From contig NZ_JACHLE010000005.1 of assembly GCF_014204415.1 (NCBI RefSeq), positions 238,670 to 302,669 on the forward strand: a stretch of 64,000 nucleotides of DNA. Direction: 5' to 3'. Below are positions 1-9,198 of this stretch, one piece after another (the first letter of the stretch is position 1; each line of letters opens with the position of its first letter). The notes below the pieces were generated by a model that ran no database searches, was not told the origin of the DNA, and saw nothing but the letters and a program-made list of their open reading frames with translations. The position numbers and the translations under genes were made by a program. This stretch comes from Chryseobacterium defluvii. Its GTDB lineage: Bacteria > Bacteroidota > Bacteroidia > Flavobacteriales > Weeksellaceae.

Positions 1-285
1 CTTCTACGCTTTTTAATTGGAAAATGATATAATTCATTTTGTTTAAACTAACATTGTGATTTATATTTATTTTTAGCTTTCTTAATTAAAATGATCTGCT
101 CTGCTTATTTATTATTTTACAGATAGGTCTGTATTGCTGTTTTACGTCTACAAAATTGATAATATAGGGATTAAAACCTTTTATATGATTACATTCAATC
201 TTTATAAAATTTTCACCTTTATGTGAATATTATGCGATAAATACTATTCTTTTTCTTTGAAAATCATGTATTTTTTTCTTATCTC
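1..285. other. AT-rich left edge without a recognisable gene
   Basis: This stretch is strongly AT-rich and has no ORF of convincing length on either strand. It lies downstream of the minus-strand receiver gene that ends at 286. I see no clear hairpin terminator, tRNA or repeat in it. It may contain the 3' flank of that gene and the regulatory region of something outside the window. Confidence 0.5.
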
Positions 286-732
286 TCACACCTTCATGAT
301 GAAATTATCCTTATTCAGTCCGGATGTGTAATATTGCCAGTTCACGGTAATAATTTCTGTCAGGATTCTTTTCAGGGCAGCATATTCATCAGGCTTTTTC
401 ATACAGATATTGGCCCCTTTTACAAAAACCTCCTCCACTTCGTCTTCGGACAGATGTTCCGAATAAATAACATTCACCATACTGTTGAGCCTGAAGTCCG
501 CTTTTATATCCTCCAGACATTTCAGACTGTCTCTTCCGGGAATATGATAATTCATAAATAAAATATCCGGAATCAGAGCTTCCTCACTGTTCAAGTATTC
601 CATCAGATGTTCCCCATTATGAAAAGTCTGAATCTTAACCCCTATCTTCAGATCTTTACATATGTTTTTAAAAAATATCAGATTGCCTTCATCATAATCC
701 GTCACTATAACATTAAGATATTCTTTATTCAT
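286..732 (-). CDS. atypical response-regulator receiver protein (Asn at phosphoacceptor site)
   Basis: A 148-residue stand-alone CheY-like receiver. The first acidic strand (VIVTDYDE, about residues 8-15), the beta3 strand ending in PDILFMNYHIPG, and the CMKKPDE loop near residue 112 give the receiver pattern. In ordinary receivers the phosphorylated Asp ends beta3; here that position is Asn61 (FMN), so phosphotransfer to this site looks impossible. It could act as a phosphorylation-independent pseudo-receiver or adaptor. Its start overlaps the stop of the upstream AraC-type gene by 8 bases, so the two are probably co-transcribed and translationally coupled. There is no output domain. Confidence 0.8.
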   Translation of the reverse strand: MNKEYLNVIVTDYDEGNLIFFKNICKDLKIGVKIQTFHNGEHLMEYLNSEEALIPDILFMNYHIPGRDSLKCLEDIKADFRLNSMVNVIYSEHLSEDEVEEVFVKGANICMKKPDEYAALKRILTEIITVNWQYYTSGLNKDNFIMKV

Positions 733-1306
733 AAAGCATTTGAGAATTAAGTACCAGGCTTTGTGCCTTTCTTCTTTTGGTTACGATCTTCTGGTACTGG
801 GAAGGGGTAATACCTGTTGTATTTTTAAATTGCGTACTCAGATGGGCAACACTGGAATAATTAAGTTTATCTGCAATTTCCGTCAGGCTTTGCTTATTGC
901 TGATTATTAATTCCTTGGCATACTCTATTTTTTGCAGGATAATGAAATTTTCTATGGAAGTATGGGTAATTTCCGAAAACAGGTTAGACAGGTATCCATA
1001 GCTGTGATTGAGTTTTTCAGCAATATAAATAGAGGCCTTCACAGGAATAATATCATCAGAGAAAACCAATTCTACGATTGCATCTTTGATCTTCTGCACC
1101 AAAGTTGTTTTCTGGTTTTCTATGATTTCAATGCCATAATCTTCAAGGTTTTTCTTGAAAACATTATGCTGCTCCTGGGTAAATGACTCATAAAACTCCA
1201 CTTCCCCAAAGTTCAGCAGCCGGTATTTCAAGCCCTGTTCTTTTAGTTTCTCATCCAATACTTTCTTACAGAGAGCATTGAAATCAAATTTTACGTACAT
1301 TTTCAT
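725..1306 (-). CDS. AraC-family transcriptional regulator
   Basis: A 193-residue protein with a C-terminal AraC-type double helix-turn-helix from about residue 80 to 178. Diagnostic parts are the first HTH (SYGYLSNLFSEIT), then EYAKELII, then the second HTH (SLTEIADKLNYSSVAHLSTQFKNTTGITPSQYQ). The N-terminal 75 residues resemble the short sensor segment common in Flavobacteriia regulators of this size; no ligand can be inferred. M1 and M3 are both possible starts. The gene overlaps the downstream receiver gene by 8 bases, suggesting a two-gene operon in which the receiver may modulate this regulator. Confidence 0.85.
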   Translation of the reverse strand: MKMYVKFDFNALCKKVLDEKLKEQGLKYRLLNFGEVEFYESFTQEQHNVFKKNLEDYGIEIIENQKTTLVQKIKDAIVELVFSDDIIPVKASIYIAEKLNHSYGYLSNLFSEITHTSIENFIILQKIEYAKELIISNKQSLTEIADKLNYSSVAHLSTQFKNTTGITPSQYQKIVTKRRKAQSLVLNSQMLYE

Positions 1307-1602
1307 CCTAGTATAAGTGTGTTAAATTTTTAGTAAATATAGTACTTTATTTCAAAATAAAGTGAAATAGAAAAACTTTTTTAATAAAATCTTATAAACG
1401 CAAAAAACTCCTGCATTATTGAATACAGGAATTTAAACACTAAGGATGAAAAAAAATATACTGATAAAAAGCTAAAATAGCTTAAAACCAAGCATATGAA
1501 TGTATTTTATTGAATGTGATTTGGTTCTGATACAAAGTTGCAACAAAAACAAACATCACTTGTTATAGAATTATAATGAAATGTTACAGAATTTTAAGTC
1601 AT

Positions 1603-2106
1603 TTATTTGTGAAATATAAATTCCATTAAATAATCGTCCATAAAAAAATTATTCCCTATGTGGAAAATGCCTTCATCATATATCTTATAGCCTTGGGATT
1701 CGTAGAATTTTTTTGCAGAGTTATGCTTATTGACATTCAGAATGATCCTTCCTTCTCCCCTTTCCTTTACTTTTTGCTTCAAAAACTCCAAAGCGCCTTT
1801 ACCGAATCCTTTTCCTTTACTTTCGGGAACTAAATAAATACGATGGAGCTTTGTGGTTCCTTCCTCATACCCATGCTCATATCCGATAAAACCTTCGAAT
1901 GAATTATTATTTTCATCAAGAATCAGATAATAATGAAATTCCGGGTTTTGCAAATGGGCAGAAATCTCCTCCTCAGAATACATTGTACCCAGCATATATT
2001 CTAATTGCTCATTGGAAAGTATCTCCGCATAGGTGTTTTCCCATGATTTTCTCGCCAGATCCTGAATCAGGGCGATATCTTTTTCTGCTGCCTTAATTAG
2101 CTCCAT
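1603..2106 (-). CDS. GNAT family N-acetyltransferase
   Basis: A GNAT-fold acetyltransferase of 167 residues if translated from the Met at 2106 (MELIKAAEKD). The frame is open further upstream to 2148, but that extension (MKSFPLFTF...) is hydrophobic and atypical, so I prefer the internal Met. The acetyl-CoA binding motif A appears as LVPESKGKGFGKGALEFL, followed by a motif-B-like NVNKHNSAKKFYESQGY. The substrate is unknown; the family acetylates small molecules, antibiotics or protein N-termini. It stands alone between an AT-rich gap and dapA. Confidence 0.85.
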   Translation of the reverse strand: MELIKAAEKDIALIQDLARKSWENTYAEILSNEQLEYMLGTMYSEEEISAHLQNPEFHYYLILDENNNSFEGFIGYEHGYEEGTTKLHRIYLVPESKGKGFGKGALEFLKQKVKERGEGRIILNVNKHNSAKKFYESQGYKIYDEGIFHIGNNFFMDDYLMEFIFHK

Positions 2107-2229
2107 AATTTTCCGAATTAAAAAAGTGAAAAGCGGAAAGCTCTTCACTATGTATTACATATGAATATAAATTCTCCATTGAGAATGACAAAATAATAAA
2201 ATTAAACTTTTTTCTTATTGAATATTCAT

Positions 2230-3102
2230 TTAAATATTGCCCATCTCAGCTTTTATTTTAGCATACAATCCTTCTGATGCAGGAGTAAGGGGAAGTCTCA
2301 GATAATTCTTAACAATTCCTTTTTCTGCCAAAACTGCTTTAATTCCGCATGGGTTACCTTCAGCAAAGATAAGCCTTGTAATTTCTACAAGCTTATTGTG
2401 AATTTCATATGCCTCTTTCACTTTTCCCTCAAATGCCAGCTGAACCATTGCAGAAAATTCTTTAGGATAAGCCTGCCCGATCACAGAGATCACCCCATCA
2501 CCTCCTGCAAGTGTTACCGGCAATGTAAATTCATCATCTCCGGAAACCAAAGAAAATCCGGCCGGTTTCTTTCTTAAAATATCAAAATACTGAAGAATGT
2601 TCGGAGCAGCTTCTTTGATCAAGAATAAATTCGGGAATTCTTTTGCGAGACGCAGAGTAGTTTCCGCTTCGATATTCTGGCCCGTTCTGGACGGTACATT
2701 ATAAATAATGATATTCTTACCTGTAGATGCCAATACTTTATAATGCTGGTAAAGCCCTTCCTGGTTTGGCTTATTATAATAAGGGGATACGGAGAGTATT
2801 GCTTCAAAGGCAGACAGATCAGTTTCTTCAATCTGTTTTTTTACTTCAAGGGTATTATTTCCTCCAATACCCAGCACCAAAGGAAGGCGTTTATTATTCA
2901 CCTTAATGATATGATCTGTTACCTGCTGTTTCTCTTCTGAAGAAAGCGTTGCTGCTTCGGCTGTAGTTCCCAATACCACCAAATAACTGGTTCCGTTCTC
3001 AATATTATATTCAACAAGCTTTGTAAGGCTGTCAAAATCAACGGATAGATCTTCATTAAAGGGTGTTACCAAAGCTACACCTACTCCTTTTAAAATGCTC
3101 AT
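2230..3102 (-). CDS. dapA: 4-hydroxy-tetrahydrodipicolinate synthase
   Basis: This 290-residue TIM-barrel enzyme condenses pyruvate with aspartate semialdehyde, the first committed step of lysine and meso-diaminopimelate synthesis. The Schiff-base lysine is K163 in FLIKEAAP and the catalytic Tyr is Y134 in IIIYNVPSRTG. The GTTAE loop (45-49) and the SVSPYYNKP segment (about 105-112) are also family-typical. Length matches DapA. A TAAATTTG sequence (3122-3129 on the minus strand) just upstream fits the Bacteroidota -7 box. It is divergent from the nucleotidase operon on the plus strand. Confidence 0.95.
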   Translation of the reverse strand: MSILKGVGVALVTPFNEDLSVDFDSLTKLVEYNIENGTSYLVVLGTTAEAATLSSEEKQQVTDHIIKVNNKRLPLVLGIGGNNTLEVKKQIEETDLSAFEAILSVSPYYNKPNQEGLYQHYKVLASTGKNIIIYNVPSRTGQNIEAETTLRLAKEFPNLFLIKEAAPNILQYFDILRKKPAGFSLVSGDDEFTLPVTLAGGDGVISVIGQAYPKEFSAMVQLAFEGKVKEAYEIHNKLVEITRLIFAEGNPCGIKAVLAEKGIVKNYLRLPLTPASEGLYAKIKAEMGNI

Positions 3103-3184
3103 ATTTCTGAAATATTTTTGCCAAATTTAATCATTTAGACCAAGAAATTTGTAATAAATAATAATGTTTTATTATACATATAAT

Positions 3185-3192
3185 TATATTTG
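3185..3192 (+). promoter_or_regulatory. Bacteroidota -7 promoter box for the nucleotidase-porZ-recO operon
   Basis: TATATTTG matches the TAnnTTTG -7 consensus of the Bacteroidota housekeeping sigma factor and lies about 19 bases ahead of the ATG at 3211. A clean -33 TTTG at the usual distance is not obvious. The short leader suggests a start of transcription near 3198. Confidence 0.5.
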
Positions 3193-3210
3193 CATATACT
3201 AAAAGAAATT

Positions 3211-3966
3211 ATGAAAAATAAATTCTTGTTATTAGGAATTGCCCTGGTTTCACTTACGGCTTGTAAAACGACTTCTTTACAGGTTGCCAATGTGCAGACG
3301 CAGAAAAATATTTCTATTAATAAAGAGCTGAAAAATGATGAGGAATTTGTAAAAATCATTGAACCTTACAAACAGAAACTGGATCAGGAGATGAACCAGA
3401 AAATATCCCATACCAGTACGGATCTTACAAAACAGGGGGATAACAGCAATCTGGGAAATCTTTTAGCAGATTATACTTTTGAGGGAGCCGGCGAATGGGC
3501 AAAAAGCAATCTTAAACGAGATGTTGACGCCGCATTAATCAATATCGGAGGGATCCGTACGATTATTGGAAAAGGAGATATCTCTTTGAGAAATGTGTAT
3601 GAAGTAATGCCTTTCGAAAATGAAGTGATCATTGTAAAGATGAAAGGAACTGATCTTCAGGGCCTGTTTGATTATTATGCAAAAAATCAGGTGAACAACC
3701 CTGTTTCCCGCTTATATATTGAAACAAACAACGGACAGGTTTCCAAATCTTTAATCAACGGAAAAGCTGTAGTTCCCGATAAGGACTATTATATTGCCAC
3801 ATCTGATTATCTGGCTTTGGGAGGTGATAATATGAAATTCTTCTCCAAAGGTGAATTAATCCCTACCGGGATCAAGTTACGGGACCTTTTCATCAACTAT
3901 TTTAAGAAAAATCCGGAAGTGGTTCCCAATACGAACATTCGTTTAAATTTTATCGGTAAGAAGTAA
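3211..3966 (+). CDS. 5'-nucleotidase C-terminal domain lipoprotein
   Basis: A 251-residue predicted lipoprotein. Translation from the ATG at 3211 gives a lipoprotein signal peptide ending in LVSLTAC (cleavage before Cys). The frame is open to 3190, but that start would disrupt the signal. The remainder matches the UshA-type 5'-nucleotidase C-terminal (substrate-binding) domain: GNLLADYTFEGA, ALINIGGIRT, the VYEVMPFENEVI motif and a YYIATSDYLALGGDN segment. The catalytic metallophosphatase half is encoded by the next gene, overlapping by one base (TAATG). So the usual two-domain enzyme is split into two proteins with domain order reversed at gene level. Confidence 0.85.
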   Translation: MKNKFLLLGIALVSLTACKTTSLQVANVQTQKNISINKELKNDEEFVKIIEPYKQKLDQEMNQKISHTSTDLTKQGDNSNLGNLLADYTFEGAGEWAKSNLKRDVDAALINIGGIRTIIGKGDISLRNVYEVMPFENEVIIVKMKGTDLQGLFDYYAKNQVNNPVSRLYIETNNGQVSKSLINGKAVVPDKDYYIATSDYLALGGDNMKFFSKGELIPTGIKLRDLFINYFKKNPEVVPNTNIRLNFIGKK

Positions 3967-4916
3967 TGGATAGAAAAAGTTTTTTAAAAGTAATGAGTGG
4001 CGGAACTTTAGCGATGGCTTTAGCTCCGAATATGCTGATGGCAGAAGATTTAAAATTCAATAATCTTTCATCTGTCCATAAGCTTACCATTCTTCATACC
4101 AATGACCAGCACAGCAGGATAGAGCCTTTTGATGAAAGCTATACCAAAAACCCAAATCAGGGAGGTTTTGCAAGAAGAGCTACCCTGATCCAGCAGATCA
4201 GAAACCAGGAAAATAATGTTCTGCTTTTAGATTCCGGGGATATCTTCCAGGGAACTCCTTATTTTAATTTTTTTGGTGGTGAGCTTGAGTTTAAATTAAT
4301 GTCCATGATGAAATATGATGCCTCAACTATGGGTAATCATGATTTTGATAATGGACTGGAAGGATTTTTAAAAGCTTTACCCAATGCAAAATTTCCTTTT
4401 ATCTGCTCCAATTACGATTTTAAGAATACTATTTTAGACGGGCAAACCTCTCCGTATAAGATTTTCAATAAAAACGGGATCAAAGTAGGAATTTTCGGAG
4501 TGGGTATACAACTGGACGGGCTGGTGGGAAAAAGGCAGTACCAGGAAACCGTTTACTCGGATCCTGTGGATGTAGCCCAGCACTATTCCAATTTTTTGAA
4601 GAATGAACAAAAATGTGACCTTGTGATCTGCCTGTCACATATAGGATACGATTACAAGGATGAGCCCAATAGAATGAGTGACAAGATATTAGCTGCAAAG
4701 ACAGAAAACATCGATCTTATTTTGGGCGGCCATACCCATACTTTCCTGTCGGAGCCTCAGACTTTTAAGAACAGGCAGGGCAGGAATGTTCTTGTGAACC
4801 AGGTAGGATGGGCCGGGCTTCTTCTCGGCAGATTAGATTTTTATTTTGACTCCAACAAAAATGTACAACATATTTCCTGGAATAACCAGGCAATAGACAG
4901 CAGTATAATAGCATAA
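3966..4916 (+). CDS. 5'-nucleotidase-type metallophosphatase (UshA N-terminal domain)
   Basis: A 316-residue dinuclear-metal phosphatase. Metal-site motifs are HTNDQHSRIEP (D and H ligands, about residues 44-54), LLLDSGDIFQG, TMGNHDFD, then LSHIGY and the LGGHTHT motif. The N-terminus (MDRKSFLKVMSGGTLAMALA...) looks like an export signal, so the enzyme is probably periplasmic and works with the lipoprotein from the preceding gene to release nucleosides and phosphate from extracellular nucleotides. It starts inside the stop codon of its partner and ends one base before porZ, so the operon is very tight. Confidence 0.88.
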   Translation: MDRKSFLKVMSGGTLAMALAPNMLMAEDLKFNNLSSVHKLTILHTNDQHSRIEPFDESYTKNPNQGGFARRATLIQQIRNQENNVLLLDSGDIFQGTPYFNFFGGELEFKLMSMMKYDASTMGNHDFDNGLEGFLKALPNAKFPFICSNYDFKNTILDGQTSPYKIFNKNGIKVGIFGVGIQLDGLVGKRQYQETVYSDPVDVAQHYSNFLKNEQKCDLVICLSHIGYDYKDEPNRMSDKILAAKTENIDLILGGHTHTFLSEPQTFKNRQGRNVLVNQVGWAGLLLGRLDFYFDSNKNVQHISWNNQAIDSSIIA

Positions 4917-4917
4917 T

Positions 4918-7188
4918 ATGAAAAAATTCTCTATAATTTCTCTAGGTATTTTAACATCCCTGCAATGGGTAAATGCACAGGTTATTTCTTCAAGGAAATG
5001 GACGGACCTGTTTTCCTATAATAATGTCCTTGCCATGAAGGAAGACAACGGCAGAATTGTTGCCGCTACGGAAAACGGGATATTTTATTATACCATTTCA
5101 ACAGGTGAAATCACCAAGCTGTCTAAAGCCAATGGCTTACATGATGTAAAAATATCTGCTTTTGATTATAATCCGCAGACCAAAATAGGGCTTGTAGGTT
5201 ACTACAACGGATCAATGGATGTAATTACTCCGGAAGGTGTTACTTATATCGTGGATATTCCTATTGCTACAGGTTATAATGCAAGCAAAAAGATCAATCA
5301 TATCTCTATTACCGGCGATAAAGCCGTTGTATCCGTAGGCTATGGCGTTTCCATTTTTGATCTGAAAAAGAAAGAATTCGGAGATTCGGCATTTTTTATG
5401 ACGGGAGGTGTATATGCGGCCAGTAATGAGGCCACCATCATGGGGAACAAAGTTTATTCGGTGACCGATACAGGCTTTAAAAGCCATGAAATGAATACCA
5501 CTTTTCCCGTCTATTCTACATGGACCACCGAAATGCCAGGAACTTTCAAGCATATAGACTCTGAATCTGTCCTCACGTTTTCATCGGCTACAGCAGCCTA
5601 TTTTTATAACAATGGTACAGCTACTCCACTGCCCCAAACCTATATCGGTGTTCGTGATGTAGTAGTTAATACCAATAATATAATTGTTACGGATCAAAAC
5701 AGAATTTATACTTATAATACCAACGGAGTCGGCAACAGTACTGTAAGTCTCGGAGAAGAGTGCAATACGGCGACTACCATTAACGGAAAAGTATATGGCG
5801 GGACTATTTTGTCGGGTATAAAGGATGAGAGCAATAATACCTTTAAGCCGGATGGCCCTTATTTTAATTATTCTTATAAAATCAATCTATACGATAATAA
5901 CCAGTTATATGTTTCCAGCGGAGGAAGGGAAGGAAGATTTAATCAGCCTCTGGCTAATGCAAAAAGACCGGGCTTCTATTACTTTGACGGTATGCAGTGG
6001 ATCTACCCTTCCTATTTTATTAACAATCCCGGCAAAGTATTCAATGTACTGGATGTAGTGGCCAATCCAAGTGATAACAGTGAGGTATTTTTTACCAATT
6101 ATACATTTTCACCCGAGCATGGTATCCATAAAATGAAATACAATGCCAGTACCAAAGATTTTGATTTTGTCAATTATTATGACTTGGGAACCCCCAGCGT
6201 TTACTATTCCCGCCCGGTAGGTCTTACATATGATGATAAGAACAATCTGTTTGCGTCTATTTCTTTTGTACAAAGTGGTACGGCAGGAATAGCAGTATAT
6301 GACAGAGCCACCGATAATTTTTTGGTTAAAAATACCAATTTCAGTACCGCAGTACAAAAACTTATCTTTCATGAAAACATGTTCTGGGTTCCTCTGCCAA
6401 GAACAAGCAGCTTTTTAGCTTACGATTTTAAAAATACTCCTAACAATATTTCTGATGATACGGTGTACACTTTAAGTATGTCCAATGGCTTTGCAGGAAA
6501 TTCCAACGGAACATTATCCGTAGCTCTGGATAAGGCAGGTGATGCCTGGATCGGGACCGACAGCGGATTGAGAATACTAACCAATGCAGTATCTGCTATA
6601 AAGGGCCCTGATGCTGAAGTAACCCCTATCGTTATTGAGCAAAACGGCCTTGGGGAAGAATTATTCAGAGACTCCCAGATCCTGCAGATTGAAGTGGATG
6701 CCGGAGACCATAAATGGGTTTCCGTAGACGGAGGCGGTGTTTATTACTTATCGTCGGATGGCCAGCAGACCATAAAGCATTTTACAAAAGAAAACTCTCC
6801 CCTGCCTACCAATAGTATTACAGACATCAAAGTAGACAGGAAAACAGGAAAGGTATATTTCGTTTCCTATGACGGGATTGTAACCTATCAGGGGGATGTT
6901 GCCGATGTAACGTCTAACTTCGGGAATGTCCTGGTATACCCGAATCCTGTGGTTTATTCCAATTTCAAAGGAAAGGTCACAATCAGAGGTTTGGCGGAAA
7001 AAACAAATATCAGAATTGCGGATGCTGCGGGTAATGTGGTGCATTCTGCAGTGGCCAGAGGCGGATATTATGAATGGGACCTTAATAACCAGAGAGGGAA
7101 AAGAGTGGCTTCAGGTATCTATTTTCTTTTAATGACCAATGAAGACGGATCTGACAAAGCTACTGCTAAAATAGCTGTGGTCAATTAA
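4918..7188 (+). CDS. porZ: type IX secretion system beta-propeller protein PorZ
   Basis: A 756-residue secreted protein with an N-terminal signal (LGILTSLQWVNAQ), a long WG/DG-rich region with two-component-regulator-propeller-like repeats (for example DNGRIVAATENGIFYY and KAGDAWIGTDSGLRIL) and a C-terminal T9SS type A sorting domain (VYPNPVVYSNFKG ... ASGIYFLLM). This architecture is that of PorZ, a cell-surface component of the type IX secretion machinery needed for cargo maturation and A-LPS attachment in Porphyromonas. Its stop overlaps the recO start (TAATG). The name rests on architecture and the recO neighbourhood, not on a search. Confidence 0.8.
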   Translation: MKKFSIISLGILTSLQWVNAQVISSRKWTDLFSYNNVLAMKEDNGRIVAATENGIFYYTISTGEITKLSKANGLHDVKISAFDYNPQTKIGLVGYYNGSMDVITPEGVTYIVDIPIATGYNASKKINHISITGDKAVVSVGYGVSIFDLKKKEFGDSAFFMTGGVYAASNEATIMGNKVYSVTDTGFKSHEMNTTFPVYSTWTTEMPGTFKHIDSESVLTFSSATAAYFYNNGTATPLPQTYIGVRDVVVNTNNIIVTDQNRIYTYNTNGVGNSTVSLGEECNTATTINGKVYGGTILSGIKDESNNTFKPDGPYFNYSYKINLYDNNQLYVSSGGREGRFNQPLANAKRPGFYYFDGMQWIYPSYFINNPGKVFNVLDVVANPSDNSEVFFTNYTFSPEHGIHKMKYNASTKDFDFVNYYDLGTPSVYYSRPVGLTYDDKNNLFASISFVQSGTAGIAVYDRATDNFLVKNTNFSTAVQKLIFHENMFWVPLPRTSSFLAYDFKNTPNNISDDTVYTLSMSNGFAGNSNGTLSVALDKAGDAWIGTDSGLRILTNAVSAIKGPDAEVTPIVIEQNGLGEELFRDSQILQIEVDAGDHKWVSVDGGGVYYLSSDGQQTIKHFTKENSPLPTNSITDIKVDRKTGKVYFVSYDGIVTYQGDVADVTSNFGNVLVYPNPVVYSNFKGKVTIRGLAEKTNIRIADAAGNVVHSAVARGGYYEWDLNNQRGKRVASGIYFLLMTNEDGSDKATAKIAVVN

Positions 7189-7874
7189 TGAACTCTCAAA
7201 AAGGCTTTTTACTTTCATTCATCAAATACGGGGAGAATGATGCGGTTCTGCATTGTTTTACGGAAGAAGACGGCTTTCAGACTTATTTCCTAAAAGGGGT
7301 ATATTCTAAAAGGAATAAGAAAAAGGCATTGCTTTTACCTCTGAACCAACTTGGCTTTTCCATCAGTCCGGCTAAAGGGAGCGGCATACAGTCTGTTTCC
7401 GGATTTGAACTTATAAAAAACAACGATATTTATACGGATATTAAAGCCAATACCGTAATTTTTTTTATTTCGGATTTTCTGAATCAGATCTTAAGGCATG
7501 AAAATAAAAATCCCGGAATCTTTCTGGGAATTGAAGAGTTCATTAATGAGTTGGGCCGGCAGAACTATCAATCCCATTTAATTTTTTTAATTAAAATATT
7601 AAAAATACAAGGCGTTGCTCCTTTGATCAATGGCGGGAAATATTTAGATCCTGAAACAGGCGTTTTTTCCCAGAGCCTGACCCACCAGTTATTCGGTGAA
7701 GATATTTCAAGGGTCTGGAAGGATATTATTTCATCCGAAGTTCCTTACCGGATCAAAATTCATCAGGCATTAAGAAGAGATTTCCTTGACAGCCTTTTGG
7801 TGTATTATCATTATCATATCACAGATTTCAGGGTCCCTGCATCTCTAGAGGTGATCCAGCAGATCTTTGAATAA
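7188..7874 (+). CDS. recO: DNA repair protein RecO
   Basis: A 228-residue RecO-like protein: N-terminal OB-fold (KGFLLSFIKYGENDAVLHCFTEE, then YFLKGVYSKRNKKKALLLPLN) followed by a helical domain. RecO helps RecR load RecA onto SSB-coated single-stranded DNA in the RecFOR pathway. The cysteine zinc motif seen in some RecO proteins is absent, as in other Bacteroidota copies. The start codon overlaps the porZ stop, so recO is the last gene of a four-gene operon. Its coupling to a secretion gene is presumably historical rather than functional. Confidence 0.88.
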   Translation: MNSQKGFLLSFIKYGENDAVLHCFTEEDGFQTYFLKGVYSKRNKKKALLLPLNQLGFSISPAKGSGIQSVSGFELIKNNDIYTDIKANTVIFFISDFLNQILRHENKNPGIFLGIEEFINELGRQNYQSHLIFLIKILKIQGVAPLINGGKYLDPETGVFSQSLTHQLFGEDISRVWKDIISSEVPYRIKIHQALRRDFLDSLLVYYHYHITDFRVPASLEVIQQIFE

Positions 7875-8025
7875 AAAGTGAAAGAGCAAAACTGCAGATT
7901 TTCTTTGAGTTATTTTACTTCATCCGGCATCCGGGTTTCGGACTTAACTATTTCTTTTTTGAAAAATATGGGCAGCAGGATTTTTGTGATAAAGCTAAAT
8001 CAGAAGATGTAAAATTAAAACTTTC

Positions 8026-8505
8026 TTAAAGTTTCATCGATAATAAATGCTGGAAACTATCTTTCCATACCCTTGTTTTTCCATGATCCTGATACCCTGC
8101 TTTCAGATACAGACGGTAAGCAGATGTATTTTTAAAATTTACAGCCAAAACCACCTCTTCCGTCTGCCTGTCCGGGAAGTAAGCTTTCAGAAAACCGGGG
8201 ATCTGCCTCATAGCTTCCGTTCCTATTCCTTTTCCCTGAAAATGAGGGTTTACAGACAGCGACCGTACCAAAGCACTTTTAGAATTATCTGTAAGTTCCA
8301 GCTTATCATCCCCGAAGTCCAGCACAAAAAATCCTGCGGGGACATTCTCATACAATATGGTTATGGGAAATGCAAGACCGTCACTTCTTTCATAGATTTT
8401 TTCCAGAGCAAATTGCGACAGAGCTGTAAAAGAGCTTTGAACCTCATCCAAAGTATAGCTCAAAGAGGGTAAATCTTCCGGGCGGTACAAACGAAGGCTG
8501 GTCAT
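8026..8505 (-). CDS. GNAT family N-acetyltransferase
   Basis: A 159-residue GNAT if started at the Met at 8505 (MTSLRLYRPED). An upstream Met at 8529 is in frame but would overlap the preceding gene by 23 bases. Motif A is SVNPHFQGKGIGTEAM, and VNFKNTSAYRLYLKAGY is the C-terminal substrate/CoA region. Substrate unknown. It directly follows the DUF1684 gene, separated by one base with the preferred start, so the two are probably co-transcribed. Confidence 0.85.
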   Translation of the reverse strand: MTSLRLYRPEDLPSLSYTLDEVQSSFTALSQFALEKIYERSDGLAFPITILYENVPAGFFVLDFGDDKLELTDNSKSALVRSLSVNPHFQGKGIGTEAMRQIPGFLKAYFPDRQTEEVVLAVNFKNTSAYRLYLKAGYQDHGKTRVWKDSFQHLLSMKL

Positions 8506-8506
8506 A

Positions 8507-9124
8507 TTAATGGTGGTAAATATCTTCATACATTACTCCTGCACGGATCTCCACGGGCAGTTTGTTTTCCTCAGGAACAATCGGGCAGCTGTAATCATAC
8601 GCATTGTAAGCACAATAAGGCTGGTAGGATTTATTAAAGTCCAGAATGATCGTATTTCCTTTAGGAATAGTGAGATCTATATATTTTCCTCCGCCATAGG
8701 TTTCTTTTCCGTTGGTTAAGTCGCGAAAAGGCAGGAAAAGGTAGTCTTTATATTTTTCCTGCTTTATCAGATCCAGGCTTTGATAGAGAGTAAGCGTATA
8801 AGATTTTCCGTCCAGTGTAAAGGTAGCCTTGCCATATTCTTTATATGATTTTGTCCTGCCGGAGGAAGTCGGGATCTCAAAGGGCTTGGCTCTTTTTGTT
8901 TTGGTAAGCTTTGCCGTAACCCTGTATTTCATCCCAAAAGGAAAAAACGGATGCTTCTTAAAATTGGTAAAATCATCTCCGCGTAACGGGGTTTCTTCAG
9001 GATTGAGGTATTCGGCATTAAGTTTTTCCTGAAATTCCTTGACTTCCATGACTTCTATGGACACATATCTTTGGGAAAAAGCAAACAATGGAAGGAGCAG
9101 GAATATGATGATATATTTTTTCAT
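8507..9124 (-). CDS. DUF1684 domain-containing secreted protein
   Basis: A 205-residue protein with a short signal peptide (MKKYIIIFLLLPLFAFSQ). The body has the DUF1684 signature: a FPFGMKYRVTAKL segment, a Y-G-KATFTLDGKSYTL strand, a YLFLPFRDLTNGKETYGGGKYIDL core and a C-terminal DFNKSYQPYCAYN-YSCPI motif with paired Cys. The family is conserved but biochemically uncharacterised. The signal suggests a periplasmic or secreted location. It heads a probable two-gene unit with the following GNAT. Confidence 0.85.
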   Translation of the reverse strand: MKKYIIIFLLLPLFAFSQRYVSIEVMEVKEFQEKLNAEYLNPEETPLRGDDFTNFKKHPFFPFGMKYRVTAKLTKTKRAKPFEIPTSSGRTKSYKEYGKATFTLDGKSYTLTLYQSLDLIKQEKYKDYLFLPFRDLTNGKETYGGGKYIDLTIPKGNTIILDFNKSYQPYCAYNAYDYSCPIVPEENKLPVEIRAGVMYEDIYHH

Positions 9125-9198
9125 AAACTTATTTTTTACAAATTATTACAGTTTTTTCACTTCGTTAAATATCCGGATTTTTCTCAAACCTGTTTCCA

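Noticed and set aside
286..732. Functional phosphorylated response regulator
   Set aside because: The phosphoacceptor Asp is replaced by Asn at position 61.
7875..8025. Gene between recO and the GNAT gene
   Set aside because: Only short frames are present and no coding signal is seen in this 150-base convergent gap.
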